Positions 7,401 to 14,342 of a stretch of DNA of 14,342 bases are shown here, piece by piece. Origin of the DNA: UBA9547 sp043769845 (lineage in GTDB: Bacteria > Bacteroidota > Bacteroidia > Cytophagales > UBA9547); assembly GCA_043769845.1 (NCBI GenBank), contig JAYVIX010000179.1:1-14342 (forward strand). The letters are read 5' to 3'. Numbering within the stretch: the stretch's first letter is position 1; every line of letters starts with the position of its first letter. The notes beneath the pieces were generated by a model that saw nothing but the letters and a program-made list of their open reading frames with translations, was not told the origin of the DNA and made no database searches. The translations under genes and the position numbers were made by a program.

Positions 7401-8289
7401 CCTTGTGGCGGATTGTGCTCTTGAAAATGCTACTGCTGATTCAAATACTAACAGAATGTTGGTGGAGATGGTGAAAAATTATGTAAAAAAACGTAATGAA
7501 GTAACTGGTAAATTCAAACGTGAGCGTTTTACACTTGAAGTAGGTGATGAACTTCCTGCAGGTATTGTGCAATTGGCCAAAGTTTATGTCGCTAAGAAAC
7601 GTAAGTTGAAAGTGGGTGACAAGATGGCTGGTCGCCACGGTAACAAAGGAGTTGTTGCTAGAATTGTACGTGATGAAGACATGCCGTTCTTGGAAGATGG
7701 AACTCCGGTGGACATTGTATTGAACCCACTTGGCGTACCTTCAAGGATGAACATTGGTCAGCTTTACGAAACGGTACTTGGTTGGGCTGGTTTGAAATTG
7801 GGCCGTAAATATGCGACTCCAATCTTTGACGGTGCTTCTGAGGAAGAAGTAATTAAAGAATTGAATGAAGCAGGTTTGCCAATGTTTGGTAGGACTGATC
7901 TTTACGATGGTCTTTCAGGACAGAAATTCCACCAACAAGTTACGGTAGGTGTTATTTACATGCTGAAACTTGGTCACTTGGTAGATGATAAGATGCACGC
8001 AAGGTCAATCGGTCCTTACTCACTTATCACGCAGCAGCCTCTTGGTGGTAAAGCACAATTTGGTGGTCAGCGTTTTGGTGAGATGGAGGTTTGGGCGATC
8101 GAGGCATTCGGAGCTTCTCATATCTTGCAAGAAATATTGACAGTTAAGTCAGATGATGTGGTAGGACGTGCGAAGGCTTATGAGGCAATTGTGAAAGGTG
8201 AAAACCTTCCGAAGCCAAATATCCCTGAATCGTTTAATGTGTTAGTACACGAGCTAAGAGGTTTGGCTCTTGAACTAACCATGAACTAA
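4426..8289 (+). CDS. rpoB: DNA-directed RNA polymerase subunit beta
   Basis: RpoB is the second largest RNA polymerase core subunit and, with RpoC, forms the active-site cleft. The 1287 residues form one intact frame. Seen directly: the N-terminal lobe with GNIPYMTEKGSFVINGAERV, and the rifampicin pocket starting at Phe463 (FFGTNQLSQFMDQTNPL). The pocket continues through His484 and Ser489 into GPGGLSRERAGFEV and IETPEGPNIGLI. Further on are KMAGRHGNKG from Lys1066 and the C-terminal clamp region GGKAQFGGQRFGEMEVWAIEA from about 1207. The residues equivalent to E. coli Asp516, His526 and Ser531 are unaltered. The ATG at 4426 gives a Bacteroidota-like N-terminus. rpoC follows after 45 bases with no terminator, so the two are co-transcribed. 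Confidence 0.99.
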   Translation: MSNFARISFAKVKNALEYPDFLNIQVQSFKDFFQLETAPEYRNKEGLYKVFAENFPISDSRENFVLEFIDYHVDPPKYTVDESIDRGLTYSVPLKAKLRLTCNDDDNEDFQTIEQEVFLGNIPYMTEKGSFVINGAERVIVSQLHRSPGVFFAMSKHTNGTKLYSARIIPFKGSWIEFATDVNNVMFAYIDRKKKFPVTTLLRAIGYGSDKQILDIFGLSEEVESTKSVLKNAVGRRLAARVLRTWTEDFVDEDTGEVVSIDRNEILLERDTIIREDDLDVILDSGSKTIILHREDVNIADYAIIYNTLQKDNSNSEKEAVEQIYRQLRNAEAPDEQTARDIIQNLFFSDKRYDLGEVGRYRINKKLGLSIDFATRVLTNQDIIEIVKYLIGLINSKAVVDDIDHLSNRRVRTVGEQLYAQFGVGLARMARTIKERMNVRDNEDFKPVDLINARTLSSVINSFFGTNQLSQFMDQTNPLAEITHKRRMSALGPGGLSRERAGFEVRDVHYTHYGRLCTIETPEGPNIGLISSLCVHAKVNGMGFIETPYWKVEDAVVKFDEKQIYLTAEEEDGKHIAQANSHTNDDGTFIDEKVKSRFEGDFPVVEPDKISLKDVAPNQIVSVAASLIPFLEHDDANRALMGSNMQRQAVPLLQSDSPIVGTGIERKVAMDSRSLIIAEKDGTVDFVDSTKIVLKYDLTEDEKLVSFEKELVEYKLTKFRRTNQDTCINLRPIVFKGEKVKKGEVLCEGYSTQKGELAIGKNLLVAFMPWQGYNFEDAIVINERVVRDDIFTSIHIEEFELEVRDTKRGEEELTSEIPNVSEEAVRNLDENGIIRIGAEIKEGDILIGKITPKGESDPTPEEKLLRAIFGDKAGDVKDASMKAPPSMKGVVIDTKLFSRPKREKDARAKAKKQVETLKGKYSADLNVLREKIIDKMVALLDGKTCQGIKHKFGDELLSKGVKFGKKNLTEALFPEKNIYRDESNYNVQEEVNLVADCALENATADSNTNRMLVEMVKNYVKKRNEVTGKFKRERFTLEVGDELPAGIVQLAKVYVAKKRKLKVGDKMAGRHGNKGVVARIVRDEDMPFLEDGTPVDIVLNPLGVPSRMNIGQLYETVLGWAGLKLGRKYATPIFDGASEEEVIKELNEAGLPMFGRTDLYDGLSGQKFHQQVTVGVIYMLKLGHLVDDKMHARSIGPYSLITQQPLGGKAQFGGQRFGEMEVWAIEAFGASHILQEILTVKSDDVVGRAKAYEAIVKGENLPKPNIPESFNVLVHELRGLALELTMN

Positions 8290-8334
8290 GAAACTGGCTA
8301 GATTAGGTTTATTTTCACCATTACCGAAAGAAAC

Positions 8335-11300
8335 ATGTCATTCAAAAAAAATAAAAAGATCTCGGCTGATTTTACGAAAGTAACAATCAGCCTAGCTTCT
8401 CCAGAATCGATTTTGGAGAGCTCTCATGGCGAGGTAACACAACCAGAAACGATCAATTATAGAACATACAAGCCTGAAATGGGTGGTTTGTTCTGCGAGC
8501 GTATCTTTGGTCCGGTAAAAGACTGGGAGTGTCATTGTGGAAAATATAAGAGAATTCGTTACAAAGGCATTATCTGCGACCGTTGTGGTGTAGAAGTGAC
8601 TGAGAAAAAAGTACGTAGAGAGAGAATGGGTCACATCGAACTAGTAGTTCCTGTGGCACATATTTGGTATTTCCGTTCTCTTCCAAATAAAATTGGTTAC
8701 TTATTGGGCTTGCCTACTAAGAAACTTGATCAGATCATTTACTACGAACGTTATGTAGTCATACAAGCGGGAGTAAAAGGTGCTGATGGAGTAAATTATT
8801 TGGATTTCCTTACAGAAGACGAATATTTGGAGGTTCTTGATAAATTGCCAAGAGAAAACCAAATGTTGGACGATGAGGATCCTAATAAATTCATCGCCAA
8901 AATGGGTGCTGATGCATTGGAAATGTTATTGTCTAGAACTAAACTAGACGAACTTTCTTATAGTCTTCGTCACGCAGCTGCAAACGATACTTCTCAACAA
9001 CGTAAAGCAGACGCTTTGAAACGTTTGAAAGTTGTAGAGGCATTCCGTGATGCACGTACTCGTATTGAGAACAAGCCAGAGTGGATGATTATTCGCATGG
9101 TTCCTGTTATTCCTCCAGAATTGCGTCCATTAGTTCCGTTGGATGGTGGTCGTTTTGCTACTTCTGACTTGAATGATTTGTATCGTAGAGTAATTATCAG
9201 AAACAATCGTTTGAAAAGACTTATAGAGATCAAAGCTCCAGAAGTAATCCTTCGTAACGAAAAAAGGATGCTTCAAGAAGCGGTTGACTCACTTTTTGAT
9301 AACTCAAGAAAAGTAAACGCAGTAAGAGCTGAAGGTAACCGTGCTTTGAAATCTTTGAGCGACATGCTAAAAGGTAAGCAAGGGCGTTTCCGTCAAAACT
9401 TATTAGGTAAAAGGGTTGACTACTCTGGTCGTTCGGTAATTGTGGTAGGTCCAGAATTGAAACTACACGAGTGCGGATTGCCAAAAGACATGGCTGCTGA
9501 ACTTTTCAAACCGTTTATTATTCGTAAACTGATTGAAAGAGGGATTGTAAAAACTGTAAAATCAGCGAAAAAAATAGTAGACCGTAAAGATGCTGTTGTT
9601 TGGGATATCCTAGAGAACGTATTGAAAGGTCACCCTGTATTGCTAAACCGTGCACCAACTTTGCACAGATTGGGTATTCAGGCTTTCCAACCTCGTTTGA
9701 TTGAAGGAAAAGCGATCCAACTTCACCCTCTTGTTTGTACGGCCTTCAATGCTGACTTTGACGGTGACCAGATGGCGGTACACGTACCACTAGGTCATGA
9801 GGCAATTTTGGAAGCGTCTCTTTTGATGCTTGCTTCACATAACATCTTGAACCCCGCGAACGGTGCGCCAGTAACAGTACCATCTCAGGACATGGTGTTG
9901 GGTCTTTACTATATCACAAAAGGTCGTAAGAGCACGCCAGAGCATCCAATTATTGGTGAGGGTGGTGTTTTCTATGGTGCTGAAGAGGTAGTAATTGCCA
10001 TTAACGAAGGGAAATTATCTCAACACGCTTTGATCAAAGTAAAAGCTCGTGTTAAAAACGAAGATGGTAGCTTTACTGAAAAGATAATTGATACAGTGGC
10101 AGGTCGTGTATTATTTAACCAAGTAATTCCAGAGGAAGTTGGTTATGTAGACGAATTGTTGACGAAGAAAAAATTACAACAAATCATTTCTACTGTATTC
10201 AAGGCGGCTGGTATGTCAAAAACTGCCAAATTCTTGGATGCAATCAAAGAAATAGGATTCCAAGCGGCCTTCCGTGGTGGACTTTCTATCGGTTTGGATT
10301 CGATCAAGATTCCAGAAGAGAAAGAACCATTAGTGAAACAAGCGAAAGAAGAAGTGGATGCTGTATGGCAAAACTACTTGATGGGTCTTATTACTGATAA
10401 CGAGCGTTACAACCAAGTAATTGATATTTGGACACGTATCAACTCTCAGATTACAGAAACGCTGATGAAACAGTTGGAAAATGACCAACAAGGATTCAAC
10501 GCGATTTATATGATGATGCACTCAGGAGCACGTGGTTCTCGTGAGCAAATTCGTCAGCTAGGTGGAATGAGGGGATTGATGGCGAAACCTCAGAAAAACC
10601 TTCAAGGTTCAGTAGGAGAGATCATTGAAAACCCGATTCTTTCAAACTTTAAAGAAGGTTTGGACGTAATCGAGTACTTTATCTCTACCCACGGTGCGCG
10701 TAAAGGTTTGGCCGATACAGCTTTGAAAACTGCGGATGCAGGTTATTTGACTCGTAGGTTAGTGGACGTTGCTCAGGATGTAGTGATTAACGAAGCAGAT
10801 TGCGGTACTTTGCGCGGACTTTTCGTGACAGCTCTAAAAGAGAACGAAGACGTAATTGAACCATTGTCTGATCGTATCCTTGGTCGTGTTTCAGTACATG
10901 ATGTTTTCGACCCAATAACTAATAAATTGGTGGTTTCTTCAGGTCAAGAAATCAGAGAAGATATTGCTAAAATAATTGAAGAATCAAGCATCGAAGGTGT
11001 AGAGATTCGTTCAGTATTGACGTGCGAAACTCAAAAAGGAGTATGTGCGAAATGTTACGGACGTAACCTTACTACTGGACGCATGGTTCAGAAAGGTGAA
11101 GCCGTAGGTGTTATTGCAGCACAATCAATCGGTGAGCCAGGTACACAGCTTACACTTCGTACCTTCCACGTGGGTGGTACAGCTTCTAACATTGCAACTG
11201 ATGCCGCTATTCGTGCCAAGTTTGATGGTGTGATTCAGTTGGAAGAAATCAAAACGGTAAGTACAGTAAATAGCGAAGGCGACAAACTTGAAGTTGTTCT

Positions 11301-12651
11301 AGGACGTTCGGGTGAATTGCGAGTAGTGGAAGCTGGTTCTAACAAGGTCTTGATTACCAATAACGTTCCTTACGGTTCGTTTTTGAAAGTGAAAGAAGGC
11401 GATGTGGTGAAGAAAGGTGATGAGCTTTGCTTCTGGGATCCTTACAATGCTGTAATCCTTTCTGAATTTGAAGGTACTGTAGAGTTTGACGCTGTTGAAG
11501 ATGGTATTACTTATAAAGAGGAATACGATGAGCAAACAGGTCACAGGGAGAAGGTAATTATCGAAACAAAAGATAAAGCCAAAAACCCAGCCCTAAACAT
11601 CAAGCCTAAGAGCGGAGAACCAAGGACATACAACCTACCAGTAGGTGCACACATTGTGGTAGACCATAATGATGTCATTAAAGCAGGTCAGGTATTGGCT
11701 AAGATTCCTCGTGTTGGTGGTAAAACTCGTGACATTACGGGAGGTTTGCCTCGTGTAACGGAGTTGTTCGAAGCGCGTAACCCATCTAATCCTGCTGTTG
11801 TTTCTGAAATTGACGGTGTGGTGACATACGGTGGTGTGAAACGTGGTAATCGTGAGATTATGATCGAGTCGAAAGACGGTGTGAGAAAAAAATACCAAGT
11901 TCCACTTTCGAAACACATCCTTGTTCAGGACAATGACTTCGTACGTGCAGGTTATGCTTTGACGGATGGTGCAGTTTCTCCTGACGATATCTTGGATATC
12001 AAAGGACCAACAGCTGTTCAAGAATACTTAGTAAATGAAATCCAAGAGGTATATCGTTTGCAAGGTGTGAAAATCAATGACAAGCATTGTGAGGTAATCG
12101 TTCGTCAGATGATGCAGAAAGTCGAAATCATCGAAGCGGGTGATACAAACTTCTTGCAAGGTCAGATCGTAGATAAATTCTTGTTCCGTAAGGACAACGA
12201 TGAAATCTTAGACAAAAAGGTGGTGATGGAAGCTGGTGATTCGCCTAGTTTCAAGCCAGGTCAGATTGTAAGTACTCGTCAATTGCGCGATGAGAACTCT
12301 CAGTTGAAACGTAAAGACCTAAGATTGGTAGAAGTACGTGACGCTGAAGCTGCGGTATCTCAACCTGCTCTGCAAGGTATCACTCAAGCGTCTTTGGGAA
12401 CTGTAAGCTGGATTTCAGCTGCCTCTTTCCAAGAGACTACCAAAGTATTGAGCGAAGCTGCAATTCGTGGAAAAGCAGATCATTTGATGGGTCTGAAAGA
12501 AAACGTAATTGTAGGTCACTTGATCCCTGCAGGTACTGGTTTGAGAGAGTACGAAGATATCATTGTAGCAAACAAAGACGAATACGAGTCTTTAGTAGCT
12601 GCAAAAGAGACTGCTTCGAAACGCAAAGCCGCTGCTGAGTTGCAAGACTAA
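8335..12651 (+). CDS. rpoC: DNA-directed RNA polymerase subunit beta'
   Basis: RpoC carries the catalytic magnesium site of RNA polymerase. The protein is an intact 1438 residues. Seen directly: the N-terminal zinc ribbon Cys66, Cys68, Cys81 and Cys84; the GKRVDYSGRSVIVVGPEL region; and the active-site motif NADFDGD at 472-478 with Asp474, Asp476 and Asp478. The MMHSGARGSREQIRQLGGMRG stretch follows, then the second zinc site Cys823, Cys897, Cys904 and Cys907, spaced as in E. coli. The trigger-loop helix GVIAAQSIGEPGTQLTLRTFH lies at about 925-945. After it, an SI3-type insertion of roughly 170 residues (about 950-1120) precedes KTRDITGGLPRVTELFEAR. The C-terminus has the conserved SWISAASFQETTKVLSEAAI and GLKENVIVGHLIPAGTG. 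A large palindromic terminator starts nine bases after the stop. Confidence 0.99.
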   Translation: MSFKKNKKISADFTKVTISLASPESILESSHGEVTQPETINYRTYKPEMGGLFCERIFGPVKDWECHCGKYKRIRYKGIICDRCGVEVTEKKVRRERMGHIELVVPVAHIWYFRSLPNKIGYLLGLPTKKLDQIIYYERYVVIQAGVKGADGVNYLDFLTEDEYLEVLDKLPRENQMLDDEDPNKFIAKMGADALEMLLSRTKLDELSYSLRHAAANDTSQQRKADALKRLKVVEAFRDARTRIENKPEWMIIRMVPVIPPELRPLVPLDGGRFATSDLNDLYRRVIIRNNRLKRLIEIKAPEVILRNEKRMLQEAVDSLFDNSRKVNAVRAEGNRALKSLSDMLKGKQGRFRQNLLGKRVDYSGRSVIVVGPELKLHECGLPKDMAAELFKPFIIRKLIERGIVKTVKSAKKIVDRKDAVVWDILENVLKGHPVLLNRAPTLHRLGIQAFQPRLIEGKAIQLHPLVCTAFNADFDGDQMAVHVPLGHEAILEASLLMLASHNILNPANGAPVTVPSQDMVLGLYYITKGRKSTPEHPIIGEGGVFYGAEEVVIAINEGKLSQHALIKVKARVKNEDGSFTEKIIDTVAGRVLFNQVIPEEVGYVDELLTKKKLQQIISTVFKAAGMSKTAKFLDAIKEIGFQAAFRGGLSIGLDSIKIPEEKEPLVKQAKEEVDAVWQNYLMGLITDNERYNQVIDIWTRINSQITETLMKQLENDQQGFNAIYMMMHSGARGSREQIRQLGGMRGLMAKPQKNLQGSVGEIIENPILSNFKEGLDVIEYFISTHGARKGLADTALKTADAGYLTRRLVDVAQDVVINEADCGTLRGLFVTALKENEDVIEPLSDRILGRVSVHDVFDPITNKLVVSSGQEIREDIAKIIEESSIEGVEIRSVLTCETQKGVCAKCYGRNLTTGRMVQKGEAVGVIAAQSIGEPGTQLTLRTFHVGGTASNIATDAAIRAKFDGVIQLEEIKTVSTVNSEGDKLEVVLGRSGELRVVEAGSNKVLITNNVPYGSFLKVKEGDVVKKGDELCFWDPYNAVILSEFEGTVEFDAVEDGITYKEEYDEQTGHREKVIIETKDKAKNPALNIKPKSGEPRTYNLPVGAHIVVDHNDVIKAGQVLAKIPRVGGKTRDITGGLPRVTELFEARNPSNPAVVSEIDGVVTYGGVKRGNREIMIESKDGVRKKYQVPLSKHILVQDNDFVRAGYALTDGAVSPDDILDIKGPTAVQEYLVNEIQEVYRLQGVKINDKHCEVIVRQMMQKVEIIEAGDTNFLQGQIVDKFLFRKDNDEILDKKVVMEAGDSPSFKPGQIVSTRQLRDENSQLKRKDLRLVEVRDAEAAVSQPALQGITQASLGTVSWISAASFQETTKVLSEAAIRGKADHLMGLKENVIVGHLIPAGTGLREYEDIIVANKDEYESLVAAKETASKRKAAAELQD

Positions 12652-12660
12652 TTTATTCAG

Positions 12661-12720
12661 AGTACATAAACAAAGAGAGTCGCTGGCAGAAATGCTGGCG
12701 ACTCTCTTTGTTTATGTACT
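12661..12720. terminator. Long palindromic terminator after rpoC, probably bidirectional
   Basis: The 60 bases form one hairpin. Arms 12661-12683 and 12698-12720 are perfect 23-base complements. The inner bases extend the stem by T-G and G-T wobbles, then G-C, C-G and A-T, closing on a GAAA (GNRA-type) tetraloop at 12689-12692. The inner GC-rich part, GAGAGTCGC with GCGACTCTC, is followed by TTTGTTTATGT on the right and mirrored by an A-rich stretch on the left. Either strand therefore gives a GC stem plus U-rich tail. A second T-rich patch, CTTTTTATTT, follows at 12729-12738. It marks the end of the rpoBC operon. Confidence 0.82.
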
Positions 12721-12741
12721 GGTGTGTGCTTTTTATTTCCC

Positions 12742-12771
12742 TTGTCAAATGAGATTCGATTGGTAATTTTG
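12742..12771 (+). promoter_or_regulatory. Bacteroidota-type promoter of the restriction-modification gene
   Basis: TTG at 12742-12744 and TAATTTTG at 12764-12771 are 19 bases apart, an exact fit to the Bacteroidota -33/-7 pattern. The start would fall near 12777-12780, leaving a leader of about 35-38 bases before the ATG at 12815. It lies between the rpoC terminator and the accessory gene, implying that the gene is transcribed independently of the RNA polymerase operon. Confidence 0.68.
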
Positions 12772-12814
12772 GATAACTGATTAAAATCCTTTCGGCCAAC
12801 ACTGTCCCATTACT

Positions 12815-14245
12815 ATGACTTTATACGAAAAACTACAAAAGGCATCGAGCGAAGAAGATGTAAAAGATGCCTACATCAAGGCACTGGGGCTGAAAGAATA
12901 CAACAAGAACTTGGTCGATATTCAAACGAAAGAGATTTGGTTTGAGGCGAAACACAATGCGAGGCAATCGAGCTACGCCATGTTTACGCAATTGATGCAT
13001 TATGTGCAAGATGCGCTGAACAAAGGCGATTATTTGCCTCCTTTTCTATGCGTGATAGATACCCAAAAGGCGGCCATCATGAAAAGCGAGGACGTACTGC
13101 CATTCCTCGCCAAGAAAACCATCAAATGGGGCAAGTCGGCCAGCAGTTATACACAGGAAGCCTTGGACGCCATCTCGGCACATATTGGTACGCACTTTGT
13201 GTCGTTCAAAATAGAGACGCACGAAGACGAGTTTATCAACACCATCAAGAATGCCATCAAAAGTGGCGACATCATCCGTACTCCTATCACGCCCGTCAAC
13301 CTCAAGCAGGTGTTCGACAAATGGGTAGCCATGATAGGCCGCGAGATCAAAGGCGTAGCTGAGGAAGATTATGCCCTGCTCTTCTTTGCCGACATCATGC
13401 ACGATGGTACGGTTTCCACCCACGACAACCTGCCAGCCGAACTGCTGCACAAAAACGGCTCGCCTGTGTTCAGTCTTGGAGGAAAAAATTACGAACTGGG
13501 CAATAAAGAAGGCTACCGCCAGTTTTGGGCCATTTACCACAAACCGCCCAAAGCCGAATACCGTAACTACCTCCTCGAAAGGCGCGACAGTTTGATACCT
13601 CTGGACGAGCGCAGTTTCAAAGGTGCCTATTATACACCACTGGCGGTGGTGGACAAAGCCTACGACAAGCTGGCCGAAACCTTGGGCAAAAACTGGCAGA
13701 AGGAATACATCGTGTGGGACATGTGCTGTGGCGTGGGCAACCTAGAAGTGAAGCACAGTAACCCACGCAATATCTACATGAGTACGCTAGACGGTGCCGA
13801 TATAGACGTGATGCGCGCCACCAAAACCTGCGTAGCTGCCCAACGCTTCCAATACGACTATCTGAACGATGACATTACTGATGACGGACAAATAGACTAC
13901 ACCCTTACCAACAAAGTACCCTCCAGCCTACGCCAAGCCATAGCCGATGGAAAGAAAATCTTGGTATTGATTAATCCGCCTTATGCAGAGGCGGCTAATC
14001 GTGAAAACACATCTCTTGGGTCAGATAGTAAAACCAAAACTGGTGTTGCGAAAACAAATTTTTCAATCACTGCGATGTCCAATTATGGCAAAGCTAGTAA
14101 CGAATTATTTACTCAATTTGTAGCGCGAATAGCATTAGAAATTCCAACTGCGACTTTAGCCATGTTCAGTACAATGAAATATGTGAATGCACCAAATTTT
14201 GAAAAATTTCGCCAAAAGTGGAAAGCTAAATATTTAGTGTCCTAA
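12815..14245 (+). CDS. Single-chain (type IIG-like) restriction-modification enzyme, 3'-truncated
   Basis: This is an N6-adenine DNA methyltransferase fused to a probable nuclease, as in Eco57I/MmeI-like enzymes. Seen directly: near the N-terminus NLVDIQTKEIWFEAKH, giving Asp35, Glu44-Ala-Lys46 and a downstream Gln59, a plausible PD-(D/E)XK site. The methyltransferase core has GAYYTP at 270-275, a SAM-binding motif I WDMCCGVGN with Asp302, Gly306 and Gly308, and the catalytic NPPY at 387-390. Residues about 130-260 are a helical linker. The frame stops at 476 residues, soon after the FTQFVARIALEIPTATLAMFS segment, so the expected target-recognition part is missing; such enzymes are usually about twice this length. 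GC falls from 57% (13381-13440) to 37% (14041-14100) inside the gene. Activity is doubtful: it is probably a pseudogene cut by a mobile element. The ATG at 12815 follows a good promoter. No partner methylase is visible. Confidence 0.82.
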   Translation: MTLYEKLQKASSEEDVKDAYIKALGLKEYNKNLVDIQTKEIWFEAKHNARQSSYAMFTQLMHYVQDALNKGDYLPPFLCVIDTQKAAIMKSEDVLPFLAKKTIKWGKSASSYTQEALDAISAHIGTHFVSFKIETHEDEFINTIKNAIKSGDIIRTPITPVNLKQVFDKWVAMIGREIKGVAEEDYALLFFADIMHDGTVSTHDNLPAELLHKNGSPVFSLGGKNYELGNKEGYRQFWAIYHKPPKAEYRNYLLERRDSLIPLDERSFKGAYYTPLAVVDKAYDKLAETLGKNWQKEYIVWDMCCGVGNLEVKHSNPRNIYMSTLDGADIDVMRATKTCVAAQRFQYDYLNDDITDDGQIDYTLTNKVPSSLRQAIADGKKILVLINPPYAEAANRENTSLGSDSKTKTGVAKTNFSITAMSNYGKASNELFTQFVARIALEIPTATLAMFSTMKYVNAPNFEKFRQKWKAKYLVS

Positions 14246-14342
14246 CGGAAAGGCTAAGTTTAAAAAAAATCAGCAAAAATGCATGCAAAATATCGCATGT
14301 ATTTGATATATGTAAATAGCTACATTCTTTTTTCCCAGTTTT
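14237..14342. mobile_element. Possible left end of an insertion sequence cutting the restriction gene
   Basis: The protein-like sequence ends abruptly at KAKYL; the next bases, GTGTCCTAACGGAAAGG, bring in the stop and no longer resemble coding sequence. What follows is AT-rich, with a run of eight A and two inverted repeats, and has no long reading frame. This resembles the terminal and subterminal region of an insertion sequence, and sequence GTGTCC...GG could be a terminal repeat. Neither a transposase nor the other end lies in the window, so the family and even the mobile nature are unproven. Alternatives are an old deletion scar or simple decay. Confidence 0.35.
14277..14304. repeat. Imperfect inverted repeat downstream of the truncated gene
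   Basis: AAATGCATGC (14277-14286) pairs with GCATGTATTT (14295-14304) at nine of ten positions across the 8-base spacer AAAATATC. A second, weaker repeat, ATGTA (14310-14314) with TACAT (14321-14325), is followed by TTCTTTTTT. Together they may end transcription of the truncated gene or block read-in at the edge of a mobile element. Function is inferred only. Confidence 0.5.

Noticed and set aside
8304..8311. TAGGTTTA between rpoB and rpoC as an internal promoter
   Set aside because: It has one mismatch to the -7 consensus, and the nearest TTG is about 31 bases away. Co-transcription is the simpler reading.
13046..13540. 164-codon minus-strand frame and overlapping plus-strand frames (13048-13362, 13371-13595) inside the methyltransferase gene
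   Set aside because: The higher GC of this part lowers stop-codon frequency in all frames. The translations show no domains, while the main frame has clear methylase motifs.
1..14342. CRISPR array, riboswitch or phage genes
   Set aside because: No regularly spaced repeats, no recognisable aptamer in the short gaps, and no phage-type genes were seen on either strand.

Overview
The window looks like a Bacteroidota chromosome, possibly from the Cytophagia side of the phylum (the class is a guess). Two intergenic promoters match the Bacteroidota consensus (-33 TTG or TTTG, 19-base spacer, -7 TAnnTTTG). Start codons follow A-rich stretches with no clear Shine-Dalgarno sequence. The RNA polymerase and ribosomal proteins read as Bacteroidota types. 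All genes lie on the + strand.

Bases 64-12651 are the conserved information-processing block: tuf, tRNA-Trp, secE, nusG, rplK, rplA, rplJ, rplL, rpoB, rpoC. tuf ends at a clear intrinsic terminator. A promoter overlapping that terminator's T-run starts the next unit, which appears to run from tRNA-Trp through rpoC without a strong terminator. The one marked internal signal is a 14-bp hairpin without a U-run between rplL and rpoB, a candidate attenuator or RNA-processing site. The unit supplies a translocon subunit (SecE), a transcription elongation factor (NusG), the L11/L1 and L10/L12 stalk proteins, and the two largest RNA polymerase subunits. It closes at a 60-base palindrome that looks like a bidirectional terminator.

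Bases 12742-14245 are accessory. A separate promoter precedes one gene for a single-chain restriction-modification enzyme with a PD-(D/E)XK-like N-terminus and an N6-adenine methyltransferase core. The gene stops at 476 residues, just after the catalytic core, where a target-recognition region would be expected. Its last ~280 bases are much more AT-rich than the part before.

Bases 14237-14342 are AT-rich, noncoding and contain inverted repeats. The simplest reading is that an insertion sequence or other repeat begins here and has cut the gene, but the far end is outside the window. The core operon shows nothing exceptional in its proteins. The unusual material is the broken restriction gene, its internal composition break, the boundary with the possible mobile element, and several hairpins and promoter arrangements between genes.
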